Assembly: GCF_000732635.1 (NCBI RefSeq)
Contig: NZ_JPMD01000015.1
Location: 62,001-126,000, forward strand
Direction of reading: 5' to 3'
Source of the DNA: Clostridium sulfidigenes
GTDB taxonomy: Bacteria; Bacillota; Clostridia; Clostridiales; Clostridiaceae
Length of the DNA: 64,000 nucleotides
This document shows, in pieces, positions 24,764 through 33,133 of the stretch. Under the pieces are notes generated by a model that made no database searches, was not told the DNA's origin, and saw only the letters and a program-made list of their open reading frames with translations. Position 1 is the first letter of the stretch, and each line of letters begins with the position of its first letter. The position numbers were made by a program, and so were the translations under genes.

Positions 24764-25264
24764 ATGAAATTTATTTATTGTCCTATATGTGGTAAAGAAT
24801 TAGACGAAAAAAGTATTGGGGATGAAGGATTAGTAAGATATTGCATAGATTGTGATAAACCATATTTTGATGGTCCTGCCAGCTGTGTTGAAGTTCTAGT
24901 TATTAACGAAAATAATCAGATATTGCTATTAAAGCAAAATTATATTTCCAAAACTCATTGGGGAGTAGTTTCTGGTTATGTAAGTAATGGTGAAACATTG
25001 GAAGAGACAGTAATAAGAGAAGTTTTAGAAGAAACAGGTCAACAAGTTGAAAAAATGCTGTATGTAGAAAGCTATTACTTTAAACCAAATGAGTTAATAA
25101 TGGCTGGATTCATTGCCTTTGTTAAGGCAAAACCATTTAATAATTCTAATGAAGTTGATGATATTATGTGGTGTGAAATTGATGAAGTTAATAAATATAT
25201 TGCAAGAGTAAATAATATGTCTGGCATTCATTTTGATAATTCAATGAAGTTGCTAAACTTATAA
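24764..25264 (+). CDS. Nudix hydrolase with N-terminal zinc ribbon (NudC-like)
   Basis: 166 residues. The zinc ribbon uses CPIC (Cys6, Cys9) and CIDC (about 27-30), as in NADH pyrophosphatase. Nudix box GYVSNGETLEETVI plus REVLEETG (about 70-92). The NudC array SQPWPFPxS downstream of the box is absent, so NADH or NAD-RNA specificity is not assured. AAAGGGGAA precedes the ATG 14 bases after the Nudix remnant. A GNAT gene follows in 21 bases, suggesting one transcript. Confidence 0.88.
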   Translation: MKFIYCPICGKELDEKSIGDEGLVRYCIDCDKPYFDGPASCVEVLVINENNQILLLKQNYISKTHWGVVSGYVSNGETLEETVIREVLEETGQQVEKMLYVESYYFKPNELIMAGFIAFVKAKPFNNSNEVDDIMWCEIDEVNKYIARVNNMSGIHFDNSMKLLNL

Positions 25265-25285
25265 ATATTACAAAGGAAGGGTTTT

Positions 25286-25738
25286 ATGAATAAATTTATT
25301 TTAACGGAAGAGTTAATTGGACAAGTAAAATTACCAAAAGGAATTTATATTAGGCAATTTAAAGAAACAGATTTTTCTTCTATTCAACTATTATACGAGA
25401 AAGAAGGATGGATGACATTCTTAAAAAGATCAGAAGATGCATTAAAGGCATGGAAAAATTCTAATATTGCACTTGTTGCATTAGATGGAGGTATAATAGT
25501 TGGGTTAATTCGTGCATTAACAGATGGAGAAATCACTACTTATATATCTGAAATTATAGTTGATAATAGCTATAGAGGAATGGGGATAGGAAAAGCTTTA
25601 ATTGATATATGTCATAATTTATATCCGAATACAAGATTAGATTTACTTTCAACGGATGGAGCGGACGACTTTTATCAAAGAAATAGTTTTAGAACGAATA
25701 TGGGATTTAGAAAGAGTTATTCTTTGGTAAGAGAATGA
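25286..25738 (+). CDS. GNAT family N-acetyltransferase
   Basis: 150 residues. Motif A is IIVDNSYRGMGIGKALID (about 89-106), with RGMGIG as the acetyl-CoA loop. Motif B is reduced (DDFYQRNSF). AAGGAAGGG precedes the ATG. It appears to be in one unit with the NudC-like gene. The duplicated segment begins five bases after its stop. Confidence 0.88.
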   Translation: MNKFILTEELIGQVKLPKGIYIRQFKETDFSSIQLLYEKEGWMTFLKRSEDALKAWKNSNIALVALDGGIIVGLIRALTDGEITTYISEIIVDNSYRGMGIGKALIDICHNLYPNTRLDLLSTDGADDFYQRNSFRTNMGFRKSYSLVRE

Positions 25739-25742
25739 TGTT

Positions 25743-25790
25743 ATGCCTGTAAAAGAAATAAAACCTCATAAGCTCAATATTTCCATGTAA
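25743..25790 (+). repeat. Duplicated 3' end of the 2H phosphoesterase gene, copy 2
   Basis: 46 of 48 bases identical to 23215-23262, including the stop codon. It encodes only the last 15 residues and has no gene body in front, so it is a decayed fragment. Confidence 0.85.
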
Positions 25791-25794
25791 TTTA

Positions 25795-25962
25795 TTTTAT
25801 CATGAAAAGTAATGATCAGTAATTGATTAAGGAGTGATATATATGATTATGCCAACACATATTGTTACAGGAGCAGGAGTAGTTGAAAATGATAAGAATG
25901 TTCAATATCTAGCATATGTTACAAAGCCAGAATTTGACTTGCAAGTTAGTAGAAAGATATAG
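25795..25962 (+). repeat. Duplicated segment with 39-residue ORF, copy 2
   Basis: Close match to 24589-24749. Here it directly follows the 2H phosphoesterase tail, whereas in copy 1 the YcaQ-like gene lies between. Confidence 0.85.
25843..25962 (+). CDS. 39-residue ORF, probable Nudix remnant (copy 2)
   Basis: Same ribosome binding site and peptide as the ORF at 24630, with Lys for Asn at residue 28 and a few silent changes. Very few amino acid changes among the base differences could mean recent duplication or selection. It stops 13 bases before the following membrane protein. Confidence 0.5.
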   Translation: MIMPTHIVTGAGVVENDKNVQYLAYVTKPEFDLQVSRKI

Positions 25963-25975
25963 GGGTAATATTTAG

Positions 25976-26479
25976 ATGAAAAAAATCTGTTTATTTAATG
26001 TAATTTCTATAACTTATATATTAATGATAATTTTATTGATAGCTATAAAATTAGCTTTAAATCTATCACTAATTGGAAATTATACTAATACAGCTTTATT
26101 TATATTGGGGTTATATCTTGTTATTTTATATATAATTAAAGAAACACAATCTAGTAAAGTGATTGGATATGTGGTGTTTATAGCGATCTCATTTTTAGTT
26201 ATAACTTCTCAGTTATTATTCCTTTCTAAAAAGGAGTTATATTTTCAGGCGCCTAATAGAGCAAATACTATAATAGTTGTTGAAAAATCATCGCTATTAG
26301 ATGGTTATAGTACTATATATGAAAAAAAGTATTGGTTATTTAAGAGAAGTGTAAACTGGAATAGGATAGAGGGGCTTAATAATTTTTCAAGTGGACAATA
26401 TACAATTGAATGGATTAGTGAAAGTTCTGCTATTATAAAATGTGCTGGTGAACATTATGGACAAGTTAATATAGATTAA
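25976..26479 (+). CDS. Hypothetical membrane protein
   Basis: 167 residues. Three hydrophobic segments (about 9-28, 37-54 and 62-81) are followed by a soluble, probably extracellular C-terminal domain of about 80 residues (YFQAPNRANTIIVVEKSS onward) rich in strands. Similar small clostridial proteins have no known role. A GGGGTAA ribosome binding site precedes the ATG. The next ORF begins 38 bases downstream with AAAGGAGAG. Confidence 0.75.
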   Translation: MKKICLFNVISITYILMIILLIAIKLALNLSLIGNYTNTALFILGLYLVILYIIKETQSSKVIGYVVFIAISFLVITSQLLFLSKKELYFQAPNRANTIIVVEKSSLLDGYSTIYEKKYWLFKRSVNWNRIEGLNNFSSGQYTIEWISESSAIIKCAGEHYGQVNID

Positions 26480-26517
26480 TAGTTTTTCAATTAAGTTATA
26501 AAAGGAGAGTATTCATA

Positions 26518-26904
26518 ATGAAAGTTACTTTAAATAATTATTATATAAAAAATTATGAAGATAGAAATAAAAAGCAAAATTCAAAAGGAGAATTTTTAAA
26601 ATTATTGGAAGAATCAAAAGCTAGTAATACTGAAATAAAAACATCAGGTAAAAGGAAAATAGAGTACATACTTGAAGGTGGTATTATAAAAGTTTATGTT
26701 AGTGATGGTAAAAATCCACCTAAGTGTATAAAGAGTATTCCAGCAAAATCTGCATCAAAGGAATTATTGGCAAGAGTGAAATGCTTAACAATAGCAGATT
26801 CTTTATACATTAATGAATTAATGAAGTCTAAAGGGGAATCTGATGAAAAGGTAAGTGGAGATACTGCCATTAATGAAGAGAGCATGATAAATAATTACGA
26901 TTAA
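26518..26904 (+). CDS. Hypothetical soluble protein
   Basis: 128 residues, charged, no membrane segment. The N-terminal 45 residues are polar and likely disordered. A beta-hairpin region (IEYILEGGIIKVYVSDG) and one helix rich in Ala and Leu follow, and the last 20 residues are acidic. The layout resembles small flagellar or sporulation-associated clostridial proteins, but I recognise no family. AAAGGAGAG precedes the ATG. Confidence 0.7.
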   Translation: MKVTLNNYYIKNYEDRNKKQNSKGEFLKLLEESKASNTEIKTSGKRKIEYILEGGIIKVYVSDGKNPPKCIKSIPAKSASKELLARVKCLTIADSLYINELMKSKGESDEKVSGDTAINEESMINNYD

Positions 26905-27059
26905 ATTAAATATTTTAGGGGTGATAAGGAAATACGAGAGAGTTAGAATGTTAAGTTTAGTTGACAAATTTCCATTTTAACTTGATAGAAAAGGTGTTTA
27001 GTGTTTAGTATACTATAGCTACAAGTTAACTTGGATTTTAGGAAAGGCTGGTGATAGTT

Positions 27060-27509
27060 ATGTCATTAGGCGAAAAATTATTATATTTACGTAAAAAGGA
27101 AGGTTTATCTCAGGAGGATGTTGCAGAGAAATTAGGTGTATCTCGACAAACGGTAAGTAAATGGGAGACCGACCAAACGGTTCCTGAACTTATTAAAGCA
27201 AAATTACTAAGTCAACTTTATAATGTAAGTTATGATTATCTTATTAGTGGAAGCCATATTAGTGGTGATGTTACTGGCATTGAAATGATAGTTGATGAAA
27301 TTGATTGGACAGGTGCGTGGAGTAAAAAGTATCCAATTTTGGCTTCATATCAAGGTATAAAAGGGATAAATACTTATAGTCAGAAAATATCTGAGTTATA
27401 TGATGCTTTTAAAATTGAGTTTGGGTTTGACGACGTAGATACTGTTTTAGTTTTAAAAGATATTCTTTACCAAAAGTATAAAATGGAAAAAAAGAAAAAC
27501 AACCAATAA
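27060..27509 (+). CDS. XRE-family transcriptional regulator
   Basis: 149 residues: an N-terminal Cro/C1 helix-turn-helix (about 1-65: EKLLYLRKKEGLSQEDVAEKL, then VSRQTVSKWET) and an acidic C-terminal domain of unknown role. Start: ATG 27060, whose product begins in the usual family way (MSLGEKLL); GTG 27051 is also in frame. Its targets are unknown. The DUF2935 gene follows 135 bases later with its own ribosome binding site. Confidence 0.9.
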   Translation: MSLGEKLLYLRKKEGLSQEDVAEKLGVSRQTVSKWETDQTVPELIKAKLLSQLYNVSYDYLISGSHISGDVTGIEMIVDEIDWTGAWSKKYPILASYQGIKGINTYSQKISELYDAFKIEFGFDDVDTVLVLKDILYQKYKMEKKKNNQ

Positions 27510-27644
27510 GAGCGTAATTTGTGGTAATTTTAATATTAACAAGGTGTATTAGTATATTTTGTAATAAAAATTAATTAAATTCCTTTGTCAGTATATAAGT
27601 ATAAGCATATATTGTTAATGAAGTATTATTTAAAGGGAGAAAAT

Positions 27645-28595
27645 ATGTTATCTAAGGAGAAGTTTATTAAACAATCGCTAGAATTAAATCTATTCTTTTT
27701 AAGAATAATGAAGGAGCATCTAGTTTTTGTTGGTGCATCATTAATGCCTAGATCTCAAAATTACCTTCATTATGCAGATATGTTAAAGGAACAACTAGAT
27801 GGATTGCTTAGAAAGACTATAAAATTATCTAGTGGAATTATCGATACCAACATTGGTAATACAGGAGAAATAATTACAAACTATACACTAGAAGCAGAAA
27901 GAGCTACAGAATTTTACACTGGAATTAATATCAATACAAATACAACTGAAATGGAATTATCTTTAGGAGATTATCAAAATAGTAAAACTCTAGATGGTTT
28001 ATCAGAAGAAGTATTTTATTTAAATAAAGAGATTATTCCTGTAGTAAATGAAACAGCTAAGTTAAAAAATAAAATAAAAGTAAATGTATTAAAGTGCAAG
28101 ATGTTTACAGGTTCTTATCCCCTTTTAGTGGATCATATTTTAAGAGAAGCAATGTTCTATCTTAGAATGTTAGGAAGGTTACAAGAAAGAGTTGAGATGG
28201 ACATTAATAAGGAAATGGCTGATCAGGAAGCTTTCTGGAACAGAATTATGGCTGAACATTCAAAATTTATTAGAGGCTATTTAGATCCAACAGAAGAGGA
28301 ATTATTTAATGTTGCTGACATGTTTGGTAAGCAATTTGATAGATTGACAGAAGAAGCACTTACTATGCACGATAATACAATTTCATTAGCACATATATCC
28401 ACTGTGACTGAGGAGAGTAGAGAGGCCACTAAAGACATTAGAGATTTCAAGATGAAAGGAACAGAAGGATTATTAAATTGTAAGATTAAGTCCATAATTT
28501 TACCGCTCTTAGGAGATCATGTTCTAAGAGAAGCAAATCATTATCTAAGATTGCTAAATAATTACAAAACAAAAACATATTCTTCATATAGATAA
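27645..28595 (+). CDS. DUF2935 ferritin-like protein (two repeats)
   Basis: 316 residues composed of two similar helical halves, each with the DUF2935 elements: NLFFLRIMKEHLVFVGASL and DHILREAMFYLRMLGRL in the first, WNRIMAEHSKFIRGYLDPTE and DHVLREANHYLRLLNN in the second. The Glu and His residues in these helices suggest a ferritin-like four-helix bundle that may bind metal. Found in spore-forming Firmicutes; exact role unknown. I chose ATG 27645 because AAAGGGAG lies just upstream; the longer frame from 27585 has no such site. Ends at terminator copy D. Confidence 0.9.
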   Translation: MLSKEKFIKQSLELNLFFLRIMKEHLVFVGASLMPRSQNYLHYADMLKEQLDGLLRKTIKLSSGIIDTNIGNTGEIITNYTLEAERATEFYTGININTNTTEMELSLGDYQNSKTLDGLSEEVFYLNKEIIPVVNETAKLKNKIKVNVLKCKMFTGSYPLLVDHILREAMFYLRMLGRLQERVEMDINKEMADQEAFWNRIMAEHSKFIRGYLDPTEEELFNVADMFGKQFDRLTEEALTMHDNTISLAHISTVTEESREATKDIRDFKMKGTEGLLNCKIKSIILPLLGDHVLREANHYLRLLNNYKTKTYSSYR

Positions 28596-28622
28596 AATTG
28601 ATATAGGAATAAATGGGTTTCT

Positions 28623-28670
28623 AAAATACTGTGAAATTTAGTGATGAATTTTACGGTATTTTTATTTTTC
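28623..28670 (+). terminator. Palindromic terminator, family copy D
   Basis: AAAATACTGTGAAATTTA and TGAATTTTACGGTATTTTT pair imperfectly, followed by TTATTTTTC. Confidence 0.8.
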
Positions 28671-28707
28671 AATAATTAACTTGTAAATAAGCTACTTATA
28701 ATTTATA

Positions 28708-28716
28708 TGGTATAAT
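28708..28716 (+). promoter_or_regulatory. Extended -10 promoter TGGTATAAT
   Basis: Same ATATGGTATAATTT context as at 12153, 15270 and 17905. It would give the MATE/CsoR transcript a leader of about 190 bases. Confidence 0.5.
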
Positions 28717-28876
28717 TTACATATAATAAGCGTGCAAAATGGTATTGAATATAGGCGATTAATTTATCATATGCATTAATAAAGTCAAAGAAAATATTTT
28801 TAGTTTGGTATTATGAAGTTAAATGGATAATTTTACAAAAATTCTTGAAGTGTATTTTAATAAATGATACCCTTGT

Positions 28877-28899
28877 ATTATCCCCTATGGGGGGATAAT
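28877..28899 (+). promoter_or_regulatory. CsoR/FrmR-type operator upstream of the MATE gene
   Basis: ATTATCCCC (28877-28885) and GGGGATAAT (28891-28899) are a perfect nine-base inverted repeat with TATGG between. A C-tract/G-tract dyad is the hallmark of DUF156 (CsoR, RcnR, FrmR) operators and is striking in such AT-rich DNA. It ends three bases before the ribosome binding site, so a bound repressor would block transcription start or elongation. The repressor is encoded by the second gene of the unit. Confidence 0.82.
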
Positions 28900-28914
28900 A
28901 TAAGGAGGGATAGA

Positions 28915-30240
28915 ATGAATTGGGTAAAGAAAAATAAAGATAATATTATTACTATATTTTTATTATCAATTCCTGTAATAGTAGAAAATATTCTTCAAAC
29001 ACTACTGGGAACGGTAGATACCTACTTTGCAGGACAGATTAATGATAGTGCAATTGCAGCAATTAGTGTAACTAATTTAATTGTTAATGTGTTCATTGCT
29101 TTTTATACTGCTATAAGTATAGGAACTAACGCAATTATTTCAAGAAATGTTGGGAGATGTGATTTTGAGGAAGCAAATGCCACCATAAAACAATCCAATA
29201 TATTAGGTATTATAATAGGAATATTGGTTGGAGCAGTCAATTTAATATTTTATAAACCGATATTAATGATTTCAGGTGCTTCAAATGAAATATTAAGTTA
29301 TACAGTACCATATTATATGGTTGTTGCAGTACCATCAGTATTTCTTTGCTTATCACTTATTCTATCAAGCTGTTTAAGAGCAACTAAAGATACTAGTACA
29401 CCAATGATAGCAACAGGGATTGCTAATGTGTTAAATATATTTTTAAATTACATTTTTATAAAATTAGGATTGGAGATTCTGGGGTTAGGTTTAGCTACAA
29501 CTATTTCACGTATGATAAATGTTTTGATTCTTACATTAAAGCTAGTAAATGGTAGTGTTATTAAGCTTGATTTGATAAATATAAAGATTAAAAAAGATAT
29601 AATTAAATCCATCATGAGAATTGGAATACCAGCTGGAATTGAAAAATTAGTTATGAGATTAGGTCAATTAGTATACAATAGCATGATTATTTCTATTGGT
29701 ATATCAGCATATGTAGCCCATAATATAGCAGGCAATATTGAAAGCTATTCCTATATACCTGCAATGGGTTTGGGGGTTGCTACAGCTACTCTTGTTGGTA
29801 TAAGTCTTGGAGAAGATAATACTAAGAAAGCTAAAAATATTGTTATTTTATCGGATTTCATCGCAACTATTTTTATGGTTTGTATTGGAATTATATTTTT
29901 TATATTTGCCCCACAATTTGCAAGGATATTTACAGATACAAAAGAAATACAAGAAATGGTTGTAAAAGTATTAAGGTTGATTGCGCTATTTCAGCCATTT
30001 GCAGCAATTACCCAAGTATTTACCAGTGCATTGCAAGGTGCTGGAGATACAAAGTTTCCAATGTATGCAACACTAATAGGAATTTGGTGTGGAAGAGTAG
30101 TAATTGGATATTTACTAGGAGTAACATTTAGATTTGGATTATTGGGAGTATGGCTTGGGTATGCTTTAGATATTACAATTAGAGGTATAATTTTATTAAA
30201 ACGTTTCTTAAGTGGAAAGTGGCAGAAAATCAACATATAA
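28915..30240 (+). CDS. MATE family efflux transporter
   Basis: Multidrug and toxin extrusion pump of 441 residues with about twelve membrane segments in two homologous halves. The family pattern is visible in SIPVIVENILQTLLGTVDTYF, AAISVTNLI and, in the second half, RIGIPAGIEKLVMRLGQLVYN and LQGAGDTKFPM (key residues Pro, Gly, Asp). I start at ATG 28915, preceded by AAGGAGGG; the open frame from 28864 lies in the operator. The metal- or sulfur-sensing repressor gene follows 28 bases after the stop, so the pump is likely induced by the ligand of that repressor. MATE substrates are usually cationic drugs. Confidence 0.93.
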   Translation: MNWVKKNKDNIITIFLLSIPVIVENILQTLLGTVDTYFAGQINDSAIAAISVTNLIVNVFIAFYTAISIGTNAIISRNVGRCDFEEANATIKQSNILGIIIGILVGAVNLIFYKPILMISGASNEILSYTVPYYMVVAVPSVFLCLSLILSSCLRATKDTSTPMIATGIANVLNIFLNYIFIKLGLEILGLGLATTISRMINVLILTLKLVNGSVIKLDLINIKIKKDIIKSIMRIGIPAGIEKLVMRLGQLVYNSMIISIGISAYVAHNIAGNIESYSYIPAMGLGVATATLVGISLGEDNTKKAKNIVILSDFIATIFMVCIGIIFFIFAPQFARIFTDTKEIQEMVVKVLRLIALFQPFAAITQVFTSALQGAGDTKFPMYATLIGIWCGRVVIGYLLGVTFRFGLLGVWLGYALDITIRGIILLKRFLSGKWQKINI

Positions 30241-30268
30241 TTAAAATATAACAAAAGGAGATAAATTT

Positions 30269-30556
30269 ATGAGTGATGAATATGGACATAACCATACACA
30301 TAAAAATACTAAAGCTGTAATAAATAGATTATCAAGAGCTATAGGACATTTAGAGGCAGTGAAAAAGATGGTTGAGGAGGGTCGTGATTGCAGTGAAGTA
30401 TTAGTACAGGTCTCAGCAGTGAAATCTGCAATTAATAATATTGGTAAAATAATTTTACAAGATCATATTGAAAATTGTGTTGTTGATGCTGTAGAAACAG
30501 GAGATAAAAAAGTTCTCACAGATTTAAATGATGCAATAGGTAAATTTATTAAGTAA
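30269..30556 (+). CDS. CsoR-family (DUF156) metal-sensing repressor
   Basis: 95 residues, all-helical DUF156 repressor. Cys41, His66 and Cys70 have the same spacing (25 and 4) as the Cu(I) ligands of CsoR (Cys36, His61, Cys65 in M. tuberculosis). FrmR and RcnR lack the last Cys and CstR lacks the His, so copper-type sensing is the best reading. The N-terminal HNHTH could add a metal site. AAAGGAG precedes the ATG. Co-transcribed with the MATE pump and matched to the operator upstream of it. Pairing CsoR with MATE rather than CopA is unusual. Confidence 0.9.
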   Translation: MSDEYGHNHTHKNTKAVINRLSRAIGHLEAVKKMVEEGRDCSEVLVQVSAVKSAINNIGKIILQDHIENCVVDAVETGDKKVLTDLNDAIGKFIK

Positions 30557-30597
30557 ATCCTAAAATATTTTTAATAATACTAATTACAATTAGTTTA

Positions 30598-30637
30598 AAT
30601 ATCACATGTTCTAAAAGGAATGTGTGATATTTTTTCA
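30598..30637 (+). terminator. Intrinsic terminator after the csoR-like gene
   Basis: AATATCACA and TGTGATATT pair perfectly around a loop of about 16, then TTTTTC. Confidence 0.85.
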
Positions 30638-30756
30638 TTTAATAGCCAAGCTATATTACAATTCAAACATTGAAATGTAAATAATTAATGTTGGAAATAG
30701 AATTGTAGAAATTAGAAGAATGTGATATATTTAGGACTTTCATTAAAATTATATGT

Positions 30757-30762
30757 TATAAT
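30757..30762 (+). promoter_or_regulatory. Extended -10 promoter (TGTTATAAT)
   Basis: Perfect TATAAT with TG one base upstream, 78 bases before the GNAT gene. No convincing -35 box. Confidence 0.45.
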
Positions 30763-30840
30763 TTTCTTAAAGAATTATTTGTAATTAATTTAAATATATA
30801 GTAATTATTCAAAAATAGATATATTAGGGAGATTTATATT

Positions 30841-31623
30841 ATGAAGGCAGAATTATATGAAAAAATGTTGGAAACTGAATTGAAATATATAAAATGTTTT
30901 TCAGATTATGCTGAACTGAAGAAATCAATCATTTTCACAGACAAAAAACTACTTGATATGTACATGCATAATTTCACTTTTCTCAAAGAGTCAATGGAGA
31001 TGGGGGAACTAAGAAGCTTTATTGAAAATAAGCTTGGTGAAATGCAAAAGTCAAATAATGAACATTTACATATCATGATGAATTATAGTGTGAAATGGGA
31101 TGAGTTAAAAAACTTGATTCAAGAGCCTGAGATTACAGAATACTGTTTTATGGCTATAGAGCCAAAAGATTTTAAGAAATTAAAAGTAAAAGATGATTGC
31201 ATAGCTTTAAAAGCAGATACTCTTGAAATACTTGATGATGGATACAAAGCAGATGTACAGGCCAATAAGGCAGCTATGGGAGAAGAGTTTGTTATAAAAA
31301 GAAGCAAAAGAAAGATGGAAGTATATAAGGACAATCCTGATTTGAACCTTTATGTATGCTACAAGGGAAAGGAACCTATAGGTAAATGTGAGCTTTTCAT
31401 AAAAGATGGCATTGCAAAGATTGAGGATTTTGATAGTATTGAGGAATTTCAAAAACAAGGATATGGTACTTCTATGTTGCATAAATTGCTAGAAGAATCT
31501 CTTAATGCAGGAGCTGATATAGCATACTTAATAACAGACAATTTCGATACAGCAAAGGATATGTATAAAAAATGTGGATTCTCAATATGCGGTATTAAGA
31601 CATCTATATTATTTATAAGGTAG
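30841..31623 (+). CDS. GNAT family N-acetyltransferase with N-terminal extension
   Basis: 260 residues. The first half (to about 130) is a helical and mixed domain. The GNAT core covers about 135-260, with motif A IEDFDSIEEFQKQGYGTSML (about 197-216) and motif B DTAKDMYKKCGFSICG. GGGAGAT lies before the ATG. Another GNAT gene follows 45 bases later. Substrate unknown. Confidence 0.87.
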   Translation: MKAELYEKMLETELKYIKCFSDYAELKKSIIFTDKKLLDMYMHNFTFLKESMEMGELRSFIENKLGEMQKSNNEHLHIMMNYSVKWDELKNLIQEPEITEYCFMAIEPKDFKKLKVKDDCIALKADTLEILDDGYKADVQANKAAMGEEFVIKRSKRKMEVYKDNPDLNLYVCYKGKEPIGKCELFIKDGIAKIEDFDSIEEFQKQGYGTSMLHKLLEESLNAGADIAYLITDNFDTAKDMYKKCGFSICGIKTSILFIR

Positions 31624-31668
31624 TTATAGATTATAACATGAATTAAAGTAGATAGTTGGGGAGGAAAT

Positions 31669-32133
31669 ATGAATATGATTAATATTGTAAAGGCAGAATT
31701 AATAGATTCTAAAGTTATAACTGAAATTAAGAAACTTGCATACAATGATGAAACATGCAGATTTGGACCAGGAAGGGATGGTGGTCCTTCAGGATATGAT
31801 TCAGAAGAAGAAACACGAAGACTTATTAAAAATTATTTATGCTATAAGATTATCCTTGATAATGATATAATTGGATTCTTTTGGCTACATGGAGTAGATC
31901 AAGAGTTTTATGAATTGGAAGATCTATGTATTCATCCGAAATATCATAATAAAGGTTTTGGATTTAAGACTATGAGGCTAATGGAAGAAATGCATCCGCA
32001 GATAAAAAGATGGATATTGGGAACTCCTTATTATAGTGTAAGAAATCAATATTTATATGAAAAAGCTGGTTATAAAAAAACTGGACAATCAGAAGATGGA
32101 TTTCTGTTCTTTTATGAAAAATTAATTTGTTAA
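31669..32133 (+). CDS. GNAT family N-acetyltransferase
   Basis: 154 residues. Motif A: LEDLCIHPKYHNKGFGFKTM (about 84-103); motif B: RNQYLYEKAGYKKTG near the C-terminus. GGGGAGG lies before the ATG. Size and layout fit AAC(6')-like or phosphinothricin-like GNATs, but the substrate is not predictable. Confidence 0.9.
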   Translation: MNMINIVKAELIDSKVITEIKKLAYNDETCRFGPGRDGGPSGYDSEEETRRLIKNYLCYKIILDNDIIGFFWLHGVDQEFYELEDLCIHPKYHNKGFGFKTMRLMEEMHPQIKRWILGTPYYSVRNQYLYEKAGYKKTGQSEDGFLFFYEKLIC

Positions 32134-32264
32134 ACTATAAAGTTGTATATCAAAGATGATTTAATAAGAACTTCTAAAACATTACTAATAATGTTTTAAT
32201 AATGGTCAATGAAGCATTGAAGATATTAACTAAATTTTGTTTTAAGCAAAAAGGGGTAAAGATT

Positions 32265-32489
32265 ATGAAAGAAAAAATAAAAAAACTTTTAGGTGCAAAC
32301 ATGGACATAGATTTAACAAGTAATGGCAAGGTTGATTGGAAGCAAAGCTGTTGTCCTTGGAATGAAAAAGAAGGTTCTAATACACATAAATGTGCAGTGA
32401 AAAATACTTCAATATGTGAATATTTTTATGGTATTGAGTACCTCGATACAGTAATTTGTTGTTTTCCTAATGAAAATACCAATAGATGA
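32265..32489 (+). CDS. Small Cys-rich hypothetical protein
   Basis: 74 residues with seven Cys: CC at 29-30, single Cys about 43 and 50, and CC near 65-66 among them. The residues SCCPWNEKEG and HKCAVKNTSICEYFYGIEYLDTVICC suggest a metal-bound or disulfide-stabilised fold. No signal peptide, so metal binding is more likely. I use ATG 32265 with AAAGGGG upstream; the frame extends back to 32202 without a ribosome binding site. The family is not recognised. Confidence 0.7.
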   Translation: MKEKIKKLLGANMDIDLTSNGKVDWKQSCCPWNEKEGSNTHKCAVKNTSICEYFYGIEYLDTVICCFPNENTNR

Positions 32490-32598
32490 TATATAACTAA
32501 AAGTAAATATCATATAACTATCTTTATATAGTGAAAGTTTTAAATGAACTTGAAGACAATTTATGGTATGTTAGATTACAAATTTGAGGGGGAGAAAT

Positions 32599-33084
32599 AT
32601 GAATTTTATCGTATCTACTGGAGAAGTTGATAATGTAATTAATATTATGAAAGAAGTCGCTTCTTGGGGACGCTCTGTTGGATTAAATGTATGGAAGGAT
32701 GAACACCTTACAAAAGAAAAATTAATGGTAAATGTTATGGAAGAAGATTTTTGTGTGGGAAAAGTTTCAGGAGCTAATGCATGTTGTATGATATTGCAAT
32801 GGAGTGATACTTTCTTTTGGCCAAATTCAAAGGAAAATGAAGCTGGATATATACATAAACTGTGCGTGAGAAGAGAGTATGCAGGACTGGGTCTACCAGG
32901 CAAAATGGTTAAATTTGCAATAGAAGAATGTAAAAAAAGAAATATTAAATACTTAAGATTAGATACAGGATGGAATAATAAGAAATTATGTAATCTTTAT
33001 AAGAGTCTAGGATTTGAGATAGTTGATAAATTCTTATTAGATAATAGTGGAGCATTTGCATTATTTGAGATGAAAATAGAATAA
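32599..33084 (+). CDS. GNAT family N-acetyltransferase
   Basis: 161 residues. Motif A is HKLCVRREYAGLGLPGKMV (about 95-113), with AGLGLPG in place of the usual Q/RxxGxG loop. Motif B: NNKKLCNLYKSLGFE. I start at ATG 32599, which follows GAGGGGGAG; the 15-base longer frame begins upstream of that site. A broken GNAT follows directly. Confidence 0.88.
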   Translation: MNFIVSTGEVDNVINIMKEVASWGRSVGLNVWKDEHLTKEKLMVNVMEEDFCVGKVSGANACCMILQWSDTFFWPNSKENEAGYIHKLCVRREYAGLGLPGKMVKFAIEECKKRNIKYLRLDTGWNNKKLCNLYKSLGFEIVDKFLLDNSGAFALFEMKIE

Positions 33085-33133
33085 ATAGACTATTGAAATT
33101 TGTAATGGCAAGCATTTTCATGTTCAATATTGA

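Larger units (their letters stand above)
28596..28914. other. Intergenic region upstream of the MATE gene
   Basis: About 320 bases without a gene. In order: terminator copy D, an extended -10 TGGTATAAT at 28708-28716, and a CsoR-type operator at 28877-28899 just ahead of the ribosome binding site. Confidence 0.6.

Noticed and set aside
28864-28914. Upstream extension of the MATE gene
   Set aside because: It lies in the CsoR-type operator, and AAGGAGGG stands just before ATG 28915.
29880-30131. 83-codon plus-strand frame
   Set aside because: Shadow in another frame of the MATE gene, full of Cys and Asn without a family.
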